NCBI GenBank assembly: GCA_024400935.1
Contig: JAKSLZ010000007.1
Span: forward strand, 1-63,782
DNA length: 63,782 nt
Source: Muribaculaceae bacterium
Lineage (GTDB): Bacteria > Bacteroidota > Bacteroidia > Bacteroidales > Muribaculaceae
Reading direction: 5' to 3'
Below the pieces are notes generated by a model, which did no database searches, had not been told where the DNA came from, and worked only from the letters and a program-made list of their open reading frames with translations. Shown in pieces: positions 15,081 to 24,611 of this stretch; positions within the stretch are counted from its first letter, which is position 1, and each line of letters opens with the position of its first letter. Position numbers and translations under genes: made by a program.

Positions 15081-18053
15081 ATGCAAACTAAAGGTTTTAT
15101 CAAAGTCATTACTTTTGCGCTGATTTTGATTTGTGCTTTTTATCTGTCGTTCACGTTTGTGTCTAACCACTACCAGAACATAGCAGAGCAGAAGGCACTC
15201 GCCGCTGCAGGCATCAAGACTCCCGACACTTCTAACGAGAAGTATCGCGCAGCGCTCAACGAGTACATGGACTCACTCGGAAAAGAGAAAGTTTACCTTA
15301 ATTACTACACACTGCAAAAGGTGCGTGAGAAAGAGCTTGGTCTCGGTCTTGACTTGAAGGGTGGTATGAACGTTACCCTCCAGATTTCAGTGCCCGACAT
15401 CCTGATCGCCCTGTCAAACCAGAACAACCTGGCAGACAAGGACAAGGACAAAAAGTTCCTCCAGGCCATCGACAACGTGCTCAAGAACCAGGCAGCTCAG
15501 GAGAACTTCGTTGAGTCTTTCTGCAAAGAGTACAAGACTCTCGCTCCCGAGGCTTCACTGGCACAGGTATTCCGCAACGTTGAGAAGGTTAAAGAGCAGC
15601 CCAATGCCAACGACGCTCAGGTAGAGAAGATTCTCGAAGAGGAAGTTGAGGCCATGGTTGACAACTCTTACAAGGTGCTCCGCAACCGTATCGACCGCTT
15701 TGGCGTTGTTGCTCCCAACATCCAGAAGCTGCAGAGCACTGGTCGCATCCTTCTTGAGCTCCCGGGTATCAAAGAGCCCGAGCGCGTGCGCAAGCTCCTC
15801 CAGGGTGCAGCTAACCTTGAGTTCTACGAGACATACACTGCAACTGATATCGCAGGTTCACTCCAGGCACTGAGCCAGCAGGCCGAGAACGGTGCTCCCG
15901 CTCCCCAGGCACAGGCTGAGGAGACTGCCCAGAACGACTCAACAGCCACTGCCGAGGCTGCCACTACCGACAGCGCTAAGGCTACAGAGGCTGCTCCCAA
16001 GGCTAAGGTTGAAACCAGCAAGAACCTGCTGGCTATGCTCAACTTCCAGGGCGGTGCAACTCCCGTTGTTGGTTATGTAGCTCTCAGCGACACTGCTGAC
16101 GTGAACAAGATCATCAACTCTGAGATTGCTAAGACTACCCTCCCCGCCGACCTCAAGCTCGCTTGGACCGTTAAGGCTCAGCAGACTCAGGGTGGCGACG
16201 TGTTCCAGCTCGTTGCACTGCGCACAGTTAACGGCCAGCCCGTTCTCAACGGTGACGCTGTGACTCGCGCAAGCAGTGAGTTTGACAACCTCCAGGGCCA
16301 GGTAGTATCAATGCGCATGAACGACGAGGGTGCTCGCCAGTGGTCACGCATCACAGGCCAGAACATCGGTAAGGCTATCGCCATCGTTCTTGACGACCAG
16401 GTTTACTCATTCCCCAACGTTAACTCACAGATTGACGGTGGCAACTCACAGATCAGCGGTAACTTCACTCCCGAAGAGGCTAATGACCTTGCTAACGTGC
16501 TCGAGTCTGGTAAGATGGTTGCACGTGTAGCAGTAGCAAGTGAGAGCGTTATCGGTCCGTCACTGGGTAAGGAATCTATCGAGAAGGGTGTTACTTCATT
16601 CATCGTAGCTCTCGTTCTCCTCATGATCTTCATGATGTGCACTTATGGTGTTAAGGCAGGTAACATTGCTAACCTGGGTCTTATCATGAACCTCTTCTTC
16701 ACAATCGGTATCCTCGCATCGTTCCAGAGCGTGCTCACACTGCCTGGTATCGCCGGTATCGTGCTCGCACTCGGTATGGCTGTGGATGCTAACGTGCTCA
16801 TCTTTGAGCGTTGTAAAGAGGAACTTCGCGCCGACAAGGGTCTCAAGACATCTGTAGAGGAAGGTTACAACAACGCATTCTCTGCAATCTTCGACTCTAA
16901 CTTGACATCAATCATCACCGGTATCATCCTCATCCTCCTTGGTTCAGGTCCTATCCGCGGTTTCGCCGTTACATTGGTTGTAGGTATCCTCAGCTCATTC
17001 TTCACTGCAGTATTCGCTACTCGCCTCGTGATGGAATGGTGCATCAACAAGGGTTGGTTTGACGGTATGACATTCACCACAGGCCTCACTAAGAAACTCA
17101 TGGACAACGTTAAGTTTGACTTCATGGGCAAGGCTAAGGCTGCATGGACCATCGTTGCTGTTTGCGTTGTAGTATTTGCTGCTCTGTTTGCAACCCTGGG
17201 TCTCAACCGTGGTATCGACTTCTCAGGTGGTCGCAACTATGTTGTTCAGTTCAAGAACCCCGTTAAGACTTCTGAACTCCAGGCTAAGCTGGCTCCCCAG
17301 TTCCCCGGTGCTAACGTATCTGTAATTACTATCGACAACGACACTAAGGTGCGCGTTTCTACTAACTACAAGATCAACAGCAATGACGAGAACGTTGACG
17401 ACGAGATCATGGCTAAGCTCTACGAGGGCATGAAGGACGAACTGGGCGGCATGACTCAGAACGACTTCAGCGTGAGCAACGAGACAATCGGCGTTGTATC
17501 TAGCGAAGTTGTAGGTCCGAGCATCGCAAGCGATATGGCTCGCGAGGCAATTTGGGCAGTATTCTTCTCACTGCTCGCTATGGCACTCTACATCCTGTTC
17601 CGCTTCCGCAACGTAGCATTCTCTCTGGGTGCACTTGCAGCTGTTGCATTCACTTCATTCATCGTAATCGGTTTCTACACTCTGCACGGAATCTTCCCCT
17701 TCTCTATGGAGGTTGACCAGACATTCATCGCAGCGATCCTTACCGTTATCGGTTACCAGGTGAACGATACCGTGGTTGTATTTGACCGCGTGCGTGAGTA
17801 CCGCAAGCTCTTCCCCAAGCAGGATCAGAAGGAAACATTCAACAAGGCACTTTGCAGCACATTGTCTCGTACAATGATGACTTCAATCACTACACTGCTC
17901 GTGCTCTTCGTTATCTTCTTCCTGGGTGGTGAGTCAATCCGCAGCTTCATCTTCGCGATGATCCTCGGTGTTATCATCGGTACTGCTGCTTCTCTGTTCA
18001 TCGCTTCTCCCGTGGCTTACAAGTTTGCTAACCGCAAAGCCGCTAAGAAGTAA
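15081..18053 (+). CDS. secDF: Fused protein-export membrane protein SecDF
   Basis: The 990-residue protein joins SecD and SecF, as is usual in Bacteroidota. It uses the proton gradient to help pull preproteins through SecYEG on the outer face of the inner membrane. TM1 lies at about 7-29. The SecD periplasmic domain follows, with the D1 motif LGLGLDLKGGMNV near residue 90-103. An Ala/Thr/Glu-rich low-complexity insert occupies about 269-313. The SecD membrane bundle (about 505-655) contains AVDANVLIFERCKEE. SecF starts near 674, with GIDFSGGRNYVVQF (about 712-725) and VNDTVVVFDRVRE (about 894-906). The gene is single, between its own promoter and a strong terminator. Confidence 0.97.
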   Translation: MQTKGFIKVITFALILICAFYLSFTFVSNHYQNIAEQKALAAAGIKTPDTSNEKYRAALNEYMDSLGKEKVYLNYYTLQKVREKELGLGLDLKGGMNVTLQISVPDILIALSNQNNLADKDKDKKFLQAIDNVLKNQAAQENFVESFCKEYKTLAPEASLAQVFRNVEKVKEQPNANDAQVEKILEEEVEAMVDNSYKVLRNRIDRFGVVAPNIQKLQSTGRILLELPGIKEPERVRKLLQGAANLEFYETYTATDIAGSLQALSQQAENGAPAPQAQAEETAQNDSTATAEAATTDSAKATEAAPKAKVETSKNLLAMLNFQGGATPVVGYVALSDTADVNKIINSEIAKTTLPADLKLAWTVKAQQTQGGDVFQLVALRTVNGQPVLNGDAVTRASSEFDNLQGQVVSMRMNDEGARQWSRITGQNIGKAIAIVLDDQVYSFPNVNSQIDGGNSQISGNFTPEEANDLANVLESGKMVARVAVASESVIGPSLGKESIEKGVTSFIVALVLLMIFMMCTYGVKAGNIANLGLIMNLFFTIGILASFQSVLTLPGIAGIVLALGMAVDANVLIFERCKEELRADKGLKTSVEEGYNNAFSAIFDSNLTSIITGIILILLGSGPIRGFAVTLVVGILSSFFTAVFATRLVMEWCINKGWFDGMTFTTGLTKKLMDNVKFDFMGKAKAAWTIVAVCVVVFAALFATLGLNRGIDFSGGRNYVVQFKNPVKTSELQAKLAPQFPGANVSVITIDNDTKVRVSTNYKINSNDENVDDEIMAKLYEGMKDELGGMTQNDFSVSNETIGVVSSEVVGPSIASDMAREAIWAVFFSLLAMALYILFRFRNVAFSLGALAAVAFTSFIVIGFYTLHGIFPFSMEVDQTFIAAILTVIGYQVNDTVVVFDRVREYRKLFPKQDQKETFNKALCSTLSRTMMTSITTLLVLFVIFFLGGESIRSFIFAMILGVIIGTAASLFIASPVAYKFANRKAAKK

Positions 18054-18101
18054 TCACTACTAGTTTCGAACCTAAGTAATAAAACGAAACACATAATCCC
18101 C

Positions 18102-18138
18102 AGCGGGTGGTGCACTGAGCACCACCCGCTATTATTTT
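18102..18138 (+). terminator. Intrinsic terminator of secDF
   Basis: A perfect 12-bp stem, AGCGGGTGGTGC with GCACCACCCGCT, and a 5-nt loop are followed by ATTATTTTG. Confidence 0.85.
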
Positions 18139-18226
18139 GTCGCCGCCCAGTTCTCGTTCAAATGCAGCGCCAGAGGCCTTTGAGCGACAGTTACCGCCAT
18201 GTTATAAACTTTTAAACCATTAAACA

Positions 18227-18257
18227 TTTAATCTTTTACAAAAAATCACTACCTTTG
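18227..18257 (+). promoter_or_regulatory. Promoter of the 18262 lipoprotein gene (leaderless arrangement)
   Basis: TTTA (18227-18230), 19 nt, TACCTTTG (18250-18257). The expected transcription start, about 5 nt further on, coincides with the A of the ATG at 18262. Confidence 0.65.
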
Positions 18258-18261
18258 TAGC

Positions 18262-20331
18262 ATGAAGTTGTTTAGACTATTATATATTGCTGTGTTGTCG
18301 CTTGTGGGGCTCATGCTCTACTCTTGCGCCAATATAGGCTCGCCTGAGGGCGGACCTCTGGACATCATGCCTCCACAATATGTAAAGTCTACGCCTGCGC
18401 AAGGGGCCATAAACGTCAAGGGCAACAAAATCGAAATCACCTTTGACGAGATTGTCAACATCAAGGACCAGCAGAAGAAGGTATCGGTGTCGCCCGTGCA
18501 GAAGAACCCACCGGTGATCAAAGCCCTGGGCAAGAAGGTCACCATTGAGTTCCGCGACGAGATGCTGCCCAACACCACTTACAACATCGACTTCTCTAAC
18601 GCCATAGAGGACAATAACGAGGGCAACCCCATGGAAGGGTTCACCTTTGCCTTCTCTACCGGCGACGAGATAGACTCACTGCAAATATCGGGACTGCTGC
18701 TGCGTGCACGCGATCTGGAGCCCATGAAACACGTCGTGGTGGGACTGCACAGCAACCTTGAGGACTCAGCGTTCACCCATGTGCCGCTGGAGCGCATCAG
18801 CCGCACCAATGACCGCGGTCAGTTCACCCTGCGCAACCTCAAGCCCGGCAAGTATCATGTCTTTGCACTCAACGACATGGACGGCAACTACCGCATGGCC
18901 CGCACTGAGGACATCGCATTCCTAGACGAGGTGATCGTGCCCGCCGCCCAAAGATATGAATCGGTCGACACCGTGTTCACCTTTGACAACAAGATCGACA
19001 CCATTGTCAACGCCACACACACGATGTTCACCCCTAACGATGTGCTCCTCACCATGTTTAACGAGGACTACCACTCGCTCTATCTCAAGACCACCACACG
19101 CCCCAGCCGCTCACTGCTGCACGTACTCATGTCGACCGAGAGCCCCGAGATGCCGCAAATGCGCATCATCAAGCCCCAGGAGCATGCACAGGACTGGTGC
19201 GTCATCGAGAGCACTCCGCGCAACGACTCCATCTTCTACTGGATCACTGACTCGGCACTCATCAAGAGCGACAGCATAGTGGTGGAGATGAAGCACCTCT
19301 ACACCGACAGTACCGACAACCTGTCGCACAAGACTGACACCATCACTTTTGCCTACCGCAAGACGGGCACACAGCTCAAGCAGGAGGCACAAGAAAAGAA
19401 AGCCAAGGAGCAACAGGCCAAACGAATTGCCGAGCTGAAAGAGAAACAGGAAAAAGGCAAGGAACTGTCACCGGCCGAACTGCGCGCACTGGAAGACGCC
19501 GATAAACCCGACATACCCAAGCTGGAGTGCGACTTTGCACGCCGCGGCAACCTCGAGGTATATGACACCATCAAGGTACACTTTGCAACGCCTGTGGCGG
19601 CTATAGACCCCAAGGGCGTGCATCTGGAACTCAAGCAAGACACACTGTGGGTGGAACAGAGCAATGTTCCCGCCTTCAAGACTATTGCCGACGGCGACGT
19701 GCTCAACTACATGCTCCCCATGGAACTGGAGCCCGAAGCCACTTATCGACTCACCATCGACTCGCTGGCAGTGCAGTCGGTCTACGGCCTCTTTAACGAC
19801 CCGCTGACAAGCGAATTCAAGATAAGCCCGCTTGAGAGCTATGCTAACCTCACTGTGCATGTCAACGTCACTGACCACGCCTTCATTGAGCTGCTCGACC
19901 AGCAGGACCGCGTGGTGCGCACCGTCATAGTCAAAGGCGGCACAGCCGACTTTGAGAACCTGTTGCCTAACACTTACTACATGCGCCTCATCCTGGACGC
20001 TAACGGCAACGGCAAGTGGGACACCGGCAACTATGCACGTCACCAGCAGCCCGAAGAGGTGTACTACTTCCCCAAGAGGCTCAAGATGCGCAAGAACTGG
20101 GACATGGACGAGTCATGGAACATCTATGCAACGGCCTACGACCTCCAGAAACCCGCCGAGCTGGTCAAGAACAAGCCCGAGGAGAGCAAGAACAAGCTCC
20201 AGAACAAGCGTGACCAGCAAAACAAGAAGAAGAACTCTAACAACGACGAGGACGAGGACGAAACCGAGTTTGGTACCAACCCCTACAACAGCAACAAGTA
20301 CCAGAACTATCAGCAAAACAAACGTCGCTAA
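18262..20331 (+). CDS. Large Ig-like (SbsA/Big_5-type) lipoprotein
   Basis: This 689-residue lipoprotein has lipobox LYSC with Cys22. Residues about 35-135 match a bacterial Ig-like Big_5 domain (PPQYVKSTPAQGAINVKGNKIEITFDE). A carboxypeptidase-regulatory-like unit follows (about 150-230; FTLRNLKPGKYHVFALNDMDGN). A charged helical stretch rich in Lys, Glu and Ala (about 372-420) comes next, then further beta domains (DANGNGKWDTGNY near 575). The C-terminus is very Asn/Lys/Asp-rich (about 630-689). In Bacteroidota such proteins are widely conserved near core genes, without a settled role. It is probably anchored in the outer membrane, facing the periplasm or surface. The promoter predicts a leaderless mRNA. 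Confidence 0.85.
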   Translation: MKLFRLLYIAVLSLVGLMLYSCANIGSPEGGPLDIMPPQYVKSTPAQGAINVKGNKIEITFDEIVNIKDQQKKVSVSPVQKNPPVIKALGKKVTIEFRDEMLPNTTYNIDFSNAIEDNNEGNPMEGFTFAFSTGDEIDSLQISGLLLRARDLEPMKHVVVGLHSNLEDSAFTHVPLERISRTNDRGQFTLRNLKPGKYHVFALNDMDGNYRMARTEDIAFLDEVIVPAAQRYESVDTVFTFDNKIDTIVNATHTMFTPNDVLLTMFNEDYHSLYLKTTTRPSRSLLHVLMSTESPEMPQMRIIKPQEHAQDWCVIESTPRNDSIFYWITDSALIKSDSIVVEMKHLYTDSTDNLSHKTDTITFAYRKTGTQLKQEAQEKKAKEQQAKRIAELKEKQEKGKELSPAELRALEDADKPDIPKLECDFARRGNLEVYDTIKVHFATPVAAIDPKGVHLELKQDTLWVEQSNVPAFKTIADGDVLNYMLPMELEPEATYRLTIDSLAVQSVYGLFNDPLTSEFKISPLESYANLTVHVNVTDHAFIELLDQQDRVVRTVIVKGGTADFENLLPNTYYMRLILDANGNGKWDTGNYARHQQPEEVYYFPKRLKMRKNWDMDESWNIYATAYDLQKPAELVKNKPEESKNKLQNKRDQQNKKKNSNNDEDEDETEFGTNPYNSNKYQNYQQNKRR

Positions 20332-20340
20332 CTCCCCTAA

Positions 20341-20540
20341 CTCCCCCACCACCCCCAAGGTGCACCCCCAAGGTGCAGCCCCGCCATCCACTCTCCCCCA
20401 GATCTCCCAAATCTCCCGGATCTCCCGGCACCCCCGGAAATACCGGAAATGCCGGAACTCCCGGATGTGCCGGGACAACCACCTTTGCCAGGAATACCGG
20501 GTGTTGCCAGGAGTGCCGGGTGCCACCACTATATGCCGGC
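20341..20540. repeat. CCGG/CCC-rich low-complexity tract
   Basis: Short repeats such as CTCCCGGATCTCCCGG and ATGCCGGA/TACCGGA dominate. One frame reads a short Gly-x-y pattern, but it has no valid start and is explained by the CCGG periodicity. Confidence 0.5.
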
Positions 20541-20589
20541 CTTCTCCGGGCATATACTCATGCAAGTTACTATGGCGTTACCGCCATCA

Positions 20590-20624
20590 AAAAAAAACCG
20601 CGGGGACTAACCCTGCGGCTTTTT
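20590..20624. terminator. Bidirectional terminator between convergent genes
   Basis: CCGCGGGG and CCCTGCGG (20598-20618) form a stem flanked by an A run on the left and CTTTTT on the right, so it can stop transcripts from both sides. Confidence 0.8.
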
Positions 20625-20646
20625 AAAAGATATTGTGAGTGTTTTA

Positions 20647-21546
20647 TTATTTCATCTCAGTGGGAGCTACCTCTACGGGAACCTGGTTGCCACCCTTAGC
20701 GTCCATCTTCTTTACGCCGATAGCTTCAAGTTCGAATACGAGGGTCTCGTTGGGACCAATCTTGGGCTCACGACCATCAACACCATAAGCGAGCTCGCCG
20801 GGGATGATAACCTCTACCTTCATGCCGGGCTTCATGAGCTTGAGCATCTCTGAGAAACCGGGAACAACACCTGTTACGGGGAATGCTGCTGCCTCACCAT
20901 TGCTGCTGTCAAACTCCTTACCGTCGATGAGCTTACCTACATACTTAACCTCAACAACGTCCTTGTCGGTGAAGTTAGCACCGCTACCCTGTGCGAGCAC
21001 CTTGTAAACGATACCGCTCTTAGTCTTAGTGTAGCCACCTTCCTTAGCCTTCTTAGCGATGAACTCAGCGCCTTTCTTCTTGTTGTTGATAGCCACGGGG
21101 TCAGACGCAGCCTTTGCCTCTTTAGCACGCTTGAGCATGGGCTCAATGCTCTGCTGCAGAGCCATCATCTCTTCCTGGTTAACAGAATCCTTCTTGAGAG
21201 CCTTCATGAAGCTGTCCATGAACGCCTTCTCGTTGATGTCAACACCATACTGCTGCTTAACACCACCCATCATCTGCTGGATTTGCATACCAATCTGGAT
21301 ACCTGCCATGAAAGCGTGATCACTAGTGTCGGACTTAAGGATAACCTTGATGCCCTTCATCACGTCGTCCATCTTGATGGTTGAGTCCTGCTTGAGCTGC
21401 TGGCCCATACCGCTACCATAAAGCTCACCGAAAGCGGTGCTGATTGAATCGTTAAGAGCGCTGTCGCCACCCTTACCCTTATCGTTGCAAGCTGTGAAGC
21501 CAAGAGCTACAACAGCTGCGAGAGCGATAGAAAGAATCTTTTTCAT
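20647..21546 (-). CDS. FKBP-type peptidyl-prolyl isomerase lipoprotein (Mip-like)
   Basis: The 299-residue protein has lipobox GFTAC (Cys20). An N-terminal helical dimerisation domain of the FkpA/Mip type spans about 30-165 and is Met- and Gln-rich. A C-terminal FKBP domain (about 180-285) includes VEVKYVGKLIDGKEFDSS, FPVTGVVPGFSEMLKLMKPG and IPGELAYGVDG. It catalyses proline isomerisation and assists folding of envelope proteins, probably in the periplasm. It lies 48 bp downstream of a second FKBP gene, and the two likely form an operon. Confidence 0.93.
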   Translation of the reverse strand: MKKILSIALAAVVALGFTACNDKGKGGDSALNDSISTAFGELYGSGMGQQLKQDSTIKMDDVMKGIKVILKSDTSDHAFMAGIQIGMQIQQMMGGVKQQYGVDINEKAFMDSFMKALKKDSVNQEEMMALQQSIEPMLKRAKEAKAASDPVAINNKKKGAEFIAKKAKEGGYTKTKSGIVYKVLAQGSGANFTDKDVVEVKYVGKLIDGKEFDSSNGEAAAFPVTGVVPGFSEMLKLMKPGMKVEVIIPGELAYGVDGREPKIGPNETLVFELEAIGVKKMDAKGGNQVPVEVAPTEMK

Positions 21547-21594
21547 AATAATTTTTTAAATCTAGATTTTTGTTATTTTGTTTGTTTTTGTGTT

Positions 21595-22188
21595 TTAGTT
21601 GCCGCTGCGCTGTACGCGTATGAGCTGCACATCAAAGATGAGCACTGAGTTGGGCTGGATGGGACCAGCGCCGTGAGCGCCATATGCCAGCTCGCTGGGG
21701 ATGAAGAAGCGGTAAGCAGAGCCCTCGCTCATGAGCTGCAGACCCTCTACCCAACCGGGGATCACCTGACCCACAGCAAATGTTGCGGGCTCGCCGCGCT
21801 CCTCGCTGCTGTCAAATACTGTACCGTCGATGAGGCGGCCGGTGTAGTGAACAGTCACTGCATCGGTTGCGGTGGGCTTGATGCCTTCACCTTCCTTAAC
21901 CACGAGATACTGGAGACCGCTCTCGGTAACCTTGATACCCTCGGCCTTGGCGTTCTCCTCAAGGAACTTCTTGCCTGCCTCGGCATTATTTTTCTTTGTC
22001 TCCTCTTCGAGAGAAGTAAAGTAATCAGTAACTACCTTCTTAGCTTCGTCAAAGCTCATGAGTTTTTCCTCACCATTGTAAACTGCCTTGAGAGCTGCGG
22101 CAAAGTCATCTGCGTTGAGTTCCTTGATGCCAGTGCCAATGAAATTTTGAGCCATACTCAGGCCCAGTGCATAACTAAGTTTGTCCAT
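21595..22188 (-). CDS. FKBP-type peptidyl-prolyl isomerase (FklB-like)
   Basis: The 197-residue protein has an N-terminal helical dimerisation region (about 1-85; KLSYALGLSMAQNF is characteristic). An FKBP domain (about 95-195) includes VTVHYTGRLIDGTVFDSS, IPGWVEGLQLMSEG and IPSELAYG. No signal peptide is evident, in contrast with the lipoprotein paralogue downstream, so it is probably cytoplasmic. It is the first gene of the pair and has its own promoter at 22229-22260. Confidence 0.93.
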   Translation of the reverse strand: MDKLSYALGLSMAQNFIGTGIKELNADDFAAALKAVYNGEEKLMSFDEAKKVVTDYFTSLEEETKKNNAEAGKKFLEENAKAEGIKVTESGLQYLVVKEGEGIKPTATDAVTVHYTGRLIDGTVFDSSEERGEPATFAVGQVIPGWVEGLQLMSEGSAYRFFIPSELAYGAHGAGPIQPNSVLIFDVQLIRVQRSGN

Positions 22189-22228
22189 TAATATTTTGGT
22201 TATAATTCTTTTAATTCAAAATCAACTG

Positions 22229-22260
22229 CAAAGGTAATGCAAAGTTGCGATAACTGCAAC
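22229..22260 (-). promoter_or_regulatory. Promoter of the FKBP gene pair
   Basis: Minus-strand GTTG (22257-22260, three of four), 20 nt, TACCTTTG (22229-22236). The leader is about 36 nt. Confidence 0.65.
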
Positions 22261-22314
22261 ATAAAAAACCCTTAAAGTAGACCCGCAAATGATTAAAGAT
22301 TCATAAAGGGCATG

Positions 22315-23094
22315 CTATTGACGCTGTTTTACCGCCTCATACATGAGGATGGCGGCGCTCACTGAGACGTTGAGCGAGTCGACGGTGCCCAGCATGGGGA
22401 TGCGTATGTGGGCATCGGCAGCACGGCGCCACACGTCGGTCAAGCCTGTTGCCTCGGTACCCATGACGATGGCCGTGGCACGGCGCATGTCGGTGTCATA
22501 GTAGAGCTCGCTGTCCTGCAGCTGTGCCGTGAGGATGGCTATGCCGCGCTCCTTGAGAAAGGCGATGCACTCCTCGCTGCTGCAAGCCACGCAGGGCACG
22601 CTGAACACCGCCCCGGTGCTGCTGCGCACCAGGTTGGGGTTCCACAGGTCGGTCAACGGGTCGCACACGATGACGGCATCAACGCCCGCTGCATCGGCAC
22701 TGCGCAGCACCGCGCCCAGGTTGCCTGGCTTCTCTACACTCTCGAGCACCACCAGCAGCGGATGCTCGGGCAGGTCGAGGTCGGCGAGTGACATGTGGCG
22801 TGTCTTTACCACAGCGATAACACCCTCGGTGCCGCCACGATAGGCAATCTTCTCATATACAGGCTGTGTCACCTCAAAGACTGCATCGCACTGCACTGCA
22901 GGCAACTGCGGCAGGATTGCGGGGCAATAATACACCTCGGCAATCTCAAGCCCGGCTGCACTGCAACGCTCCAGCTCACGCAAGCCCTCCACGATGAATA
23001 CACCCTCGCGCAGGCGCTCGGCGCTCTTTGCCTGAAGTGTCACCAGTCGCTTCACGCGGCCATTAGTGAGGCTAGTAATAACGTTTTCTTGCAT
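22315..23094 (-). CDS. TrmH/SpoU-family RNA 2'-O-methyltransferase
   Basis: This 259-residue protein has an N-terminal substrate-binding domain (about 1-95) and a C-terminal SPOUT domain with the three family motifs. These are LESVEKPGNLGAVLRSADAAG (about 115-135), VIVCDPLTDLWNPNLVRSSTGAVFSVP and IVMGTEATGL, then IPMLGTVDSLNVSVSAAI. It methylates ribose 2'-OH groups in rRNA or tRNA with SAM; the exact target cannot be set from sequence. A 119-bp leader (23101-23219) ends 6 nt before the ATG and is duplicated before obg. Confidence 0.9.
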   Translation of the reverse strand: MQENVITSLTNGRVKRLVTLQAKSAERLREGVFIVEGLRELERCSAAGLEIAEVYYCPAILPQLPAVQCDAVFEVTQPVYEKIAYRGGTEGVIAVVKTRHMSLADLDLPEHPLLVVLESVEKPGNLGAVLRSADAAGVDAVIVCDPLTDLWNPNLVRSSTGAVFSVPCVACSSEECIAFLKERGIAILTAQLQDSELYYDTDMRRATAIVMGTEATGLTDVWRRAADAHIRIPMLGTVDSLNVSVSAAILMYEAVKQRQ

Positions 23095-23100
23095 AATATA

Positions 23101-23219
23101 TTAAACGAAAACTAAAATGCTTGCGCATTTTCACGATAACGAAAACTTGCTACTTGGGGGTGTTGGGTGGCGGTAGGCATCGCCTACCGAGACTTGACGC
23201 CTCCCCTTTAACCTTTTAA
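23101..23219 (-). repeat. 119-bp duplicated leader F, copy before the methyltransferase gene
   Basis: It is near identical (two differences) to 24489-24607, in the same orientation. It contains a perfect hairpin CGGTAGGC-ATC-GCCTACCG, a second AAAATGC-TTGC-GCATTTT, and AACGAAAAC at both sides of the latter. It sits directly before the start codon. Confidence 0.9.
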
Positions 23220-23228
23220 ACTTTTACC

Positions 23229-24479
23229 TCAAAACACCTGCTCCTCATCGGGGTCGCTCACCACCTGGAAGTCATCGTTCTCGTCGCGGTAGTCGCTCTC
23301 CCAGTACTCGTCACTCCACTCCTTGCTGTCGGGGCCTATCATCTTGCCACCGGCATTGGGAGTCTCTTCCTCTGCGGGTTCTTCGGGCTCAAGGTCCTTG
23401 TAAGAGAATATGAACTCGTCCTCGGCCTGCACGCGATGACGCGCATCAAGGTCCTTTTGCACGACGTTCTCGGGTATGCGGTTGCGCTCGTCATTGATGG
23501 TGCGCCACAGCAAGTCTTTGAGCTGTGTGAGACCCATCTGAGCCACGCTAGAGATAAACACGGTCTCCACACCCTCGGGCAACTCGGCGCGCATCTCCTC
23601 GATGAGCTCGTCATCGAGCATGTCACACTTAGTGATAGCCAGCACGCGGGGCTTCTCCACCAGGTCGGGGTTGAAGGTCTCGAGCTCGCGGCACAGCACT
23701 TCATATTCCTTGGCGATATCGTCGCTGTCGGCCGGAACCATAAACAGCAGCACGGCATTGCGCTCGATGTGACGCAGGAAGCGCAGACCCAGGCCGCGTC
23801 CCTCGCTGGCACCCTCGATGATGCCGGGGATGTCGGCCATGACAAACGACTGCTGTCCGCGATAGCTCACGATGCCCAGGTTGGGCTCGAGAGTAGTGAA
23901 CGGATAGTTGGCAATCTTGGGCTTTGCGGCCGAGATGACGCTCAGCAGCGTTGACTTGCCGGCATTGGGGAATCCCACGAGGCCCACATCGGCCAGCAGC
24001 TTGAGCTCCATGATCACGTGTTTCTCCACGCCGGGCTCTCCGCGCTGTGCAAAGCGTGGAGTCTGGTGTGTGGCACTCTTGAAATGGGTGTTGCCCAGTC
24101 CGCCGCGGCCACCCTGCAGCAGGCGCACTACCTGCCCATGCTCGGTGACGTCGCACAGGAACTGACCGGTGTCAGCGTCATACACCGCTGTGCCACAGGG
24201 CACCTCAATGGTGCGGTCCTCGCCCATCTTGCCGGTGAGCTGATTCTCGGCACCGGCCTGACCGTCAGTGGCCAGGATGTGGCGTGTGTACTTGAGATGG
24301 ATGAGCGTCCACAGGTTGCGGTTGCCCTTGAGATAAACGTGACCGCCACGGCCGCCGTCGCCGCCGTCGGGACCACCCTTGGGCACATACTTGGCGCGAT
24401 GCAGGTGAGCCGAGCCGGCACCACCGTGTCCACTGCGACAAAATATCTTCACATAGTCAATAAAATTACTTTCTGCCAT
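23229..24479 (-). CDS. obgE: GTPase Obg
   Basis: The 416-residue protein shows the Obg fold in residues 1-158, with the Gly-rich [15 protein letters not shown] segment. The G domain follows: G1 GFPNAGKST (169-177), G3 DIPG (216-219) and ITKCD in place of NKxD. It is a ribosome-associated GTPase needed for large-subunit assembly. The C-terminal ~70 residues are acidic and rich in Glu/Asp, longer than in minimal Obg proteins and not of the TGS type. An identical-type leader repeat ends 9 nt before the ATG. Confidence 0.97.
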   Translation of the reverse strand: MAESNFIDYVKIFCRSGHGGAGSAHLHRAKYVPKGGPDGGDGGRGGHVYLKGNRNLWTLIHLKYTRHILATDGQAGAENQLTGKMGEDRTIEVPCGTAVYDADTGQFLCDVTEHGQVVRLLQGGRGGLGNTHFKSATHQTPRFAQRGEPGVEKHVIMELKLLADVGLVGFPNAGKSTLLSVISAAKPKIANYPFTTLEPNLGIVSYRGQQSFVMADIPGIIEGASEGRGLGLRFLRHIERNAVLLFMVPADSDDIAKEYEVLCRELETFNPDLVEKPRVLAITKCDMLDDELIEEMRAELPEGVETVFISSVAQMGLTQLKDLLWRTINDERNRIPENVVQKDLDARHRVQAEDEFIFSYKDLEPEEPAEEETPNAGGKMIGPDSKEWSDEYWESDYRDENDDFQVVSDPDEEQVF

Positions 24480-24488
24480 ATCTTATTT

Positions 24489-24607
24489 TTAAACGAAAAC
24501 TAAAATGCTTGCGCATTTTCACGATAACGAAAACTTGCTACTTGGGGGTGTTGGGTGTCGGTAGGCATCGCCTACCGAGACTTGACGCCTCCCCATTAAC
24601 CTTTTAA
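24489..24607 (-). repeat. 119-bp duplicated leader F, copy before obg
   Basis: It differs from 23101-23219 at two bases and also ends directly in front of a start codon. The 3' edge is followed by TTAACCC-type short repeats that fill the gap to the ABC permease stop. Confidence 0.9.
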
Positions 24608-24611
24608 CCCT

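Noticed and set aside
20373..20480. Short collagen-like Gly-x-y frame
   Set aside because: It is produced by the CCGG word repeats, lacks a proper start and is not followed by a trimerisation or export signal.
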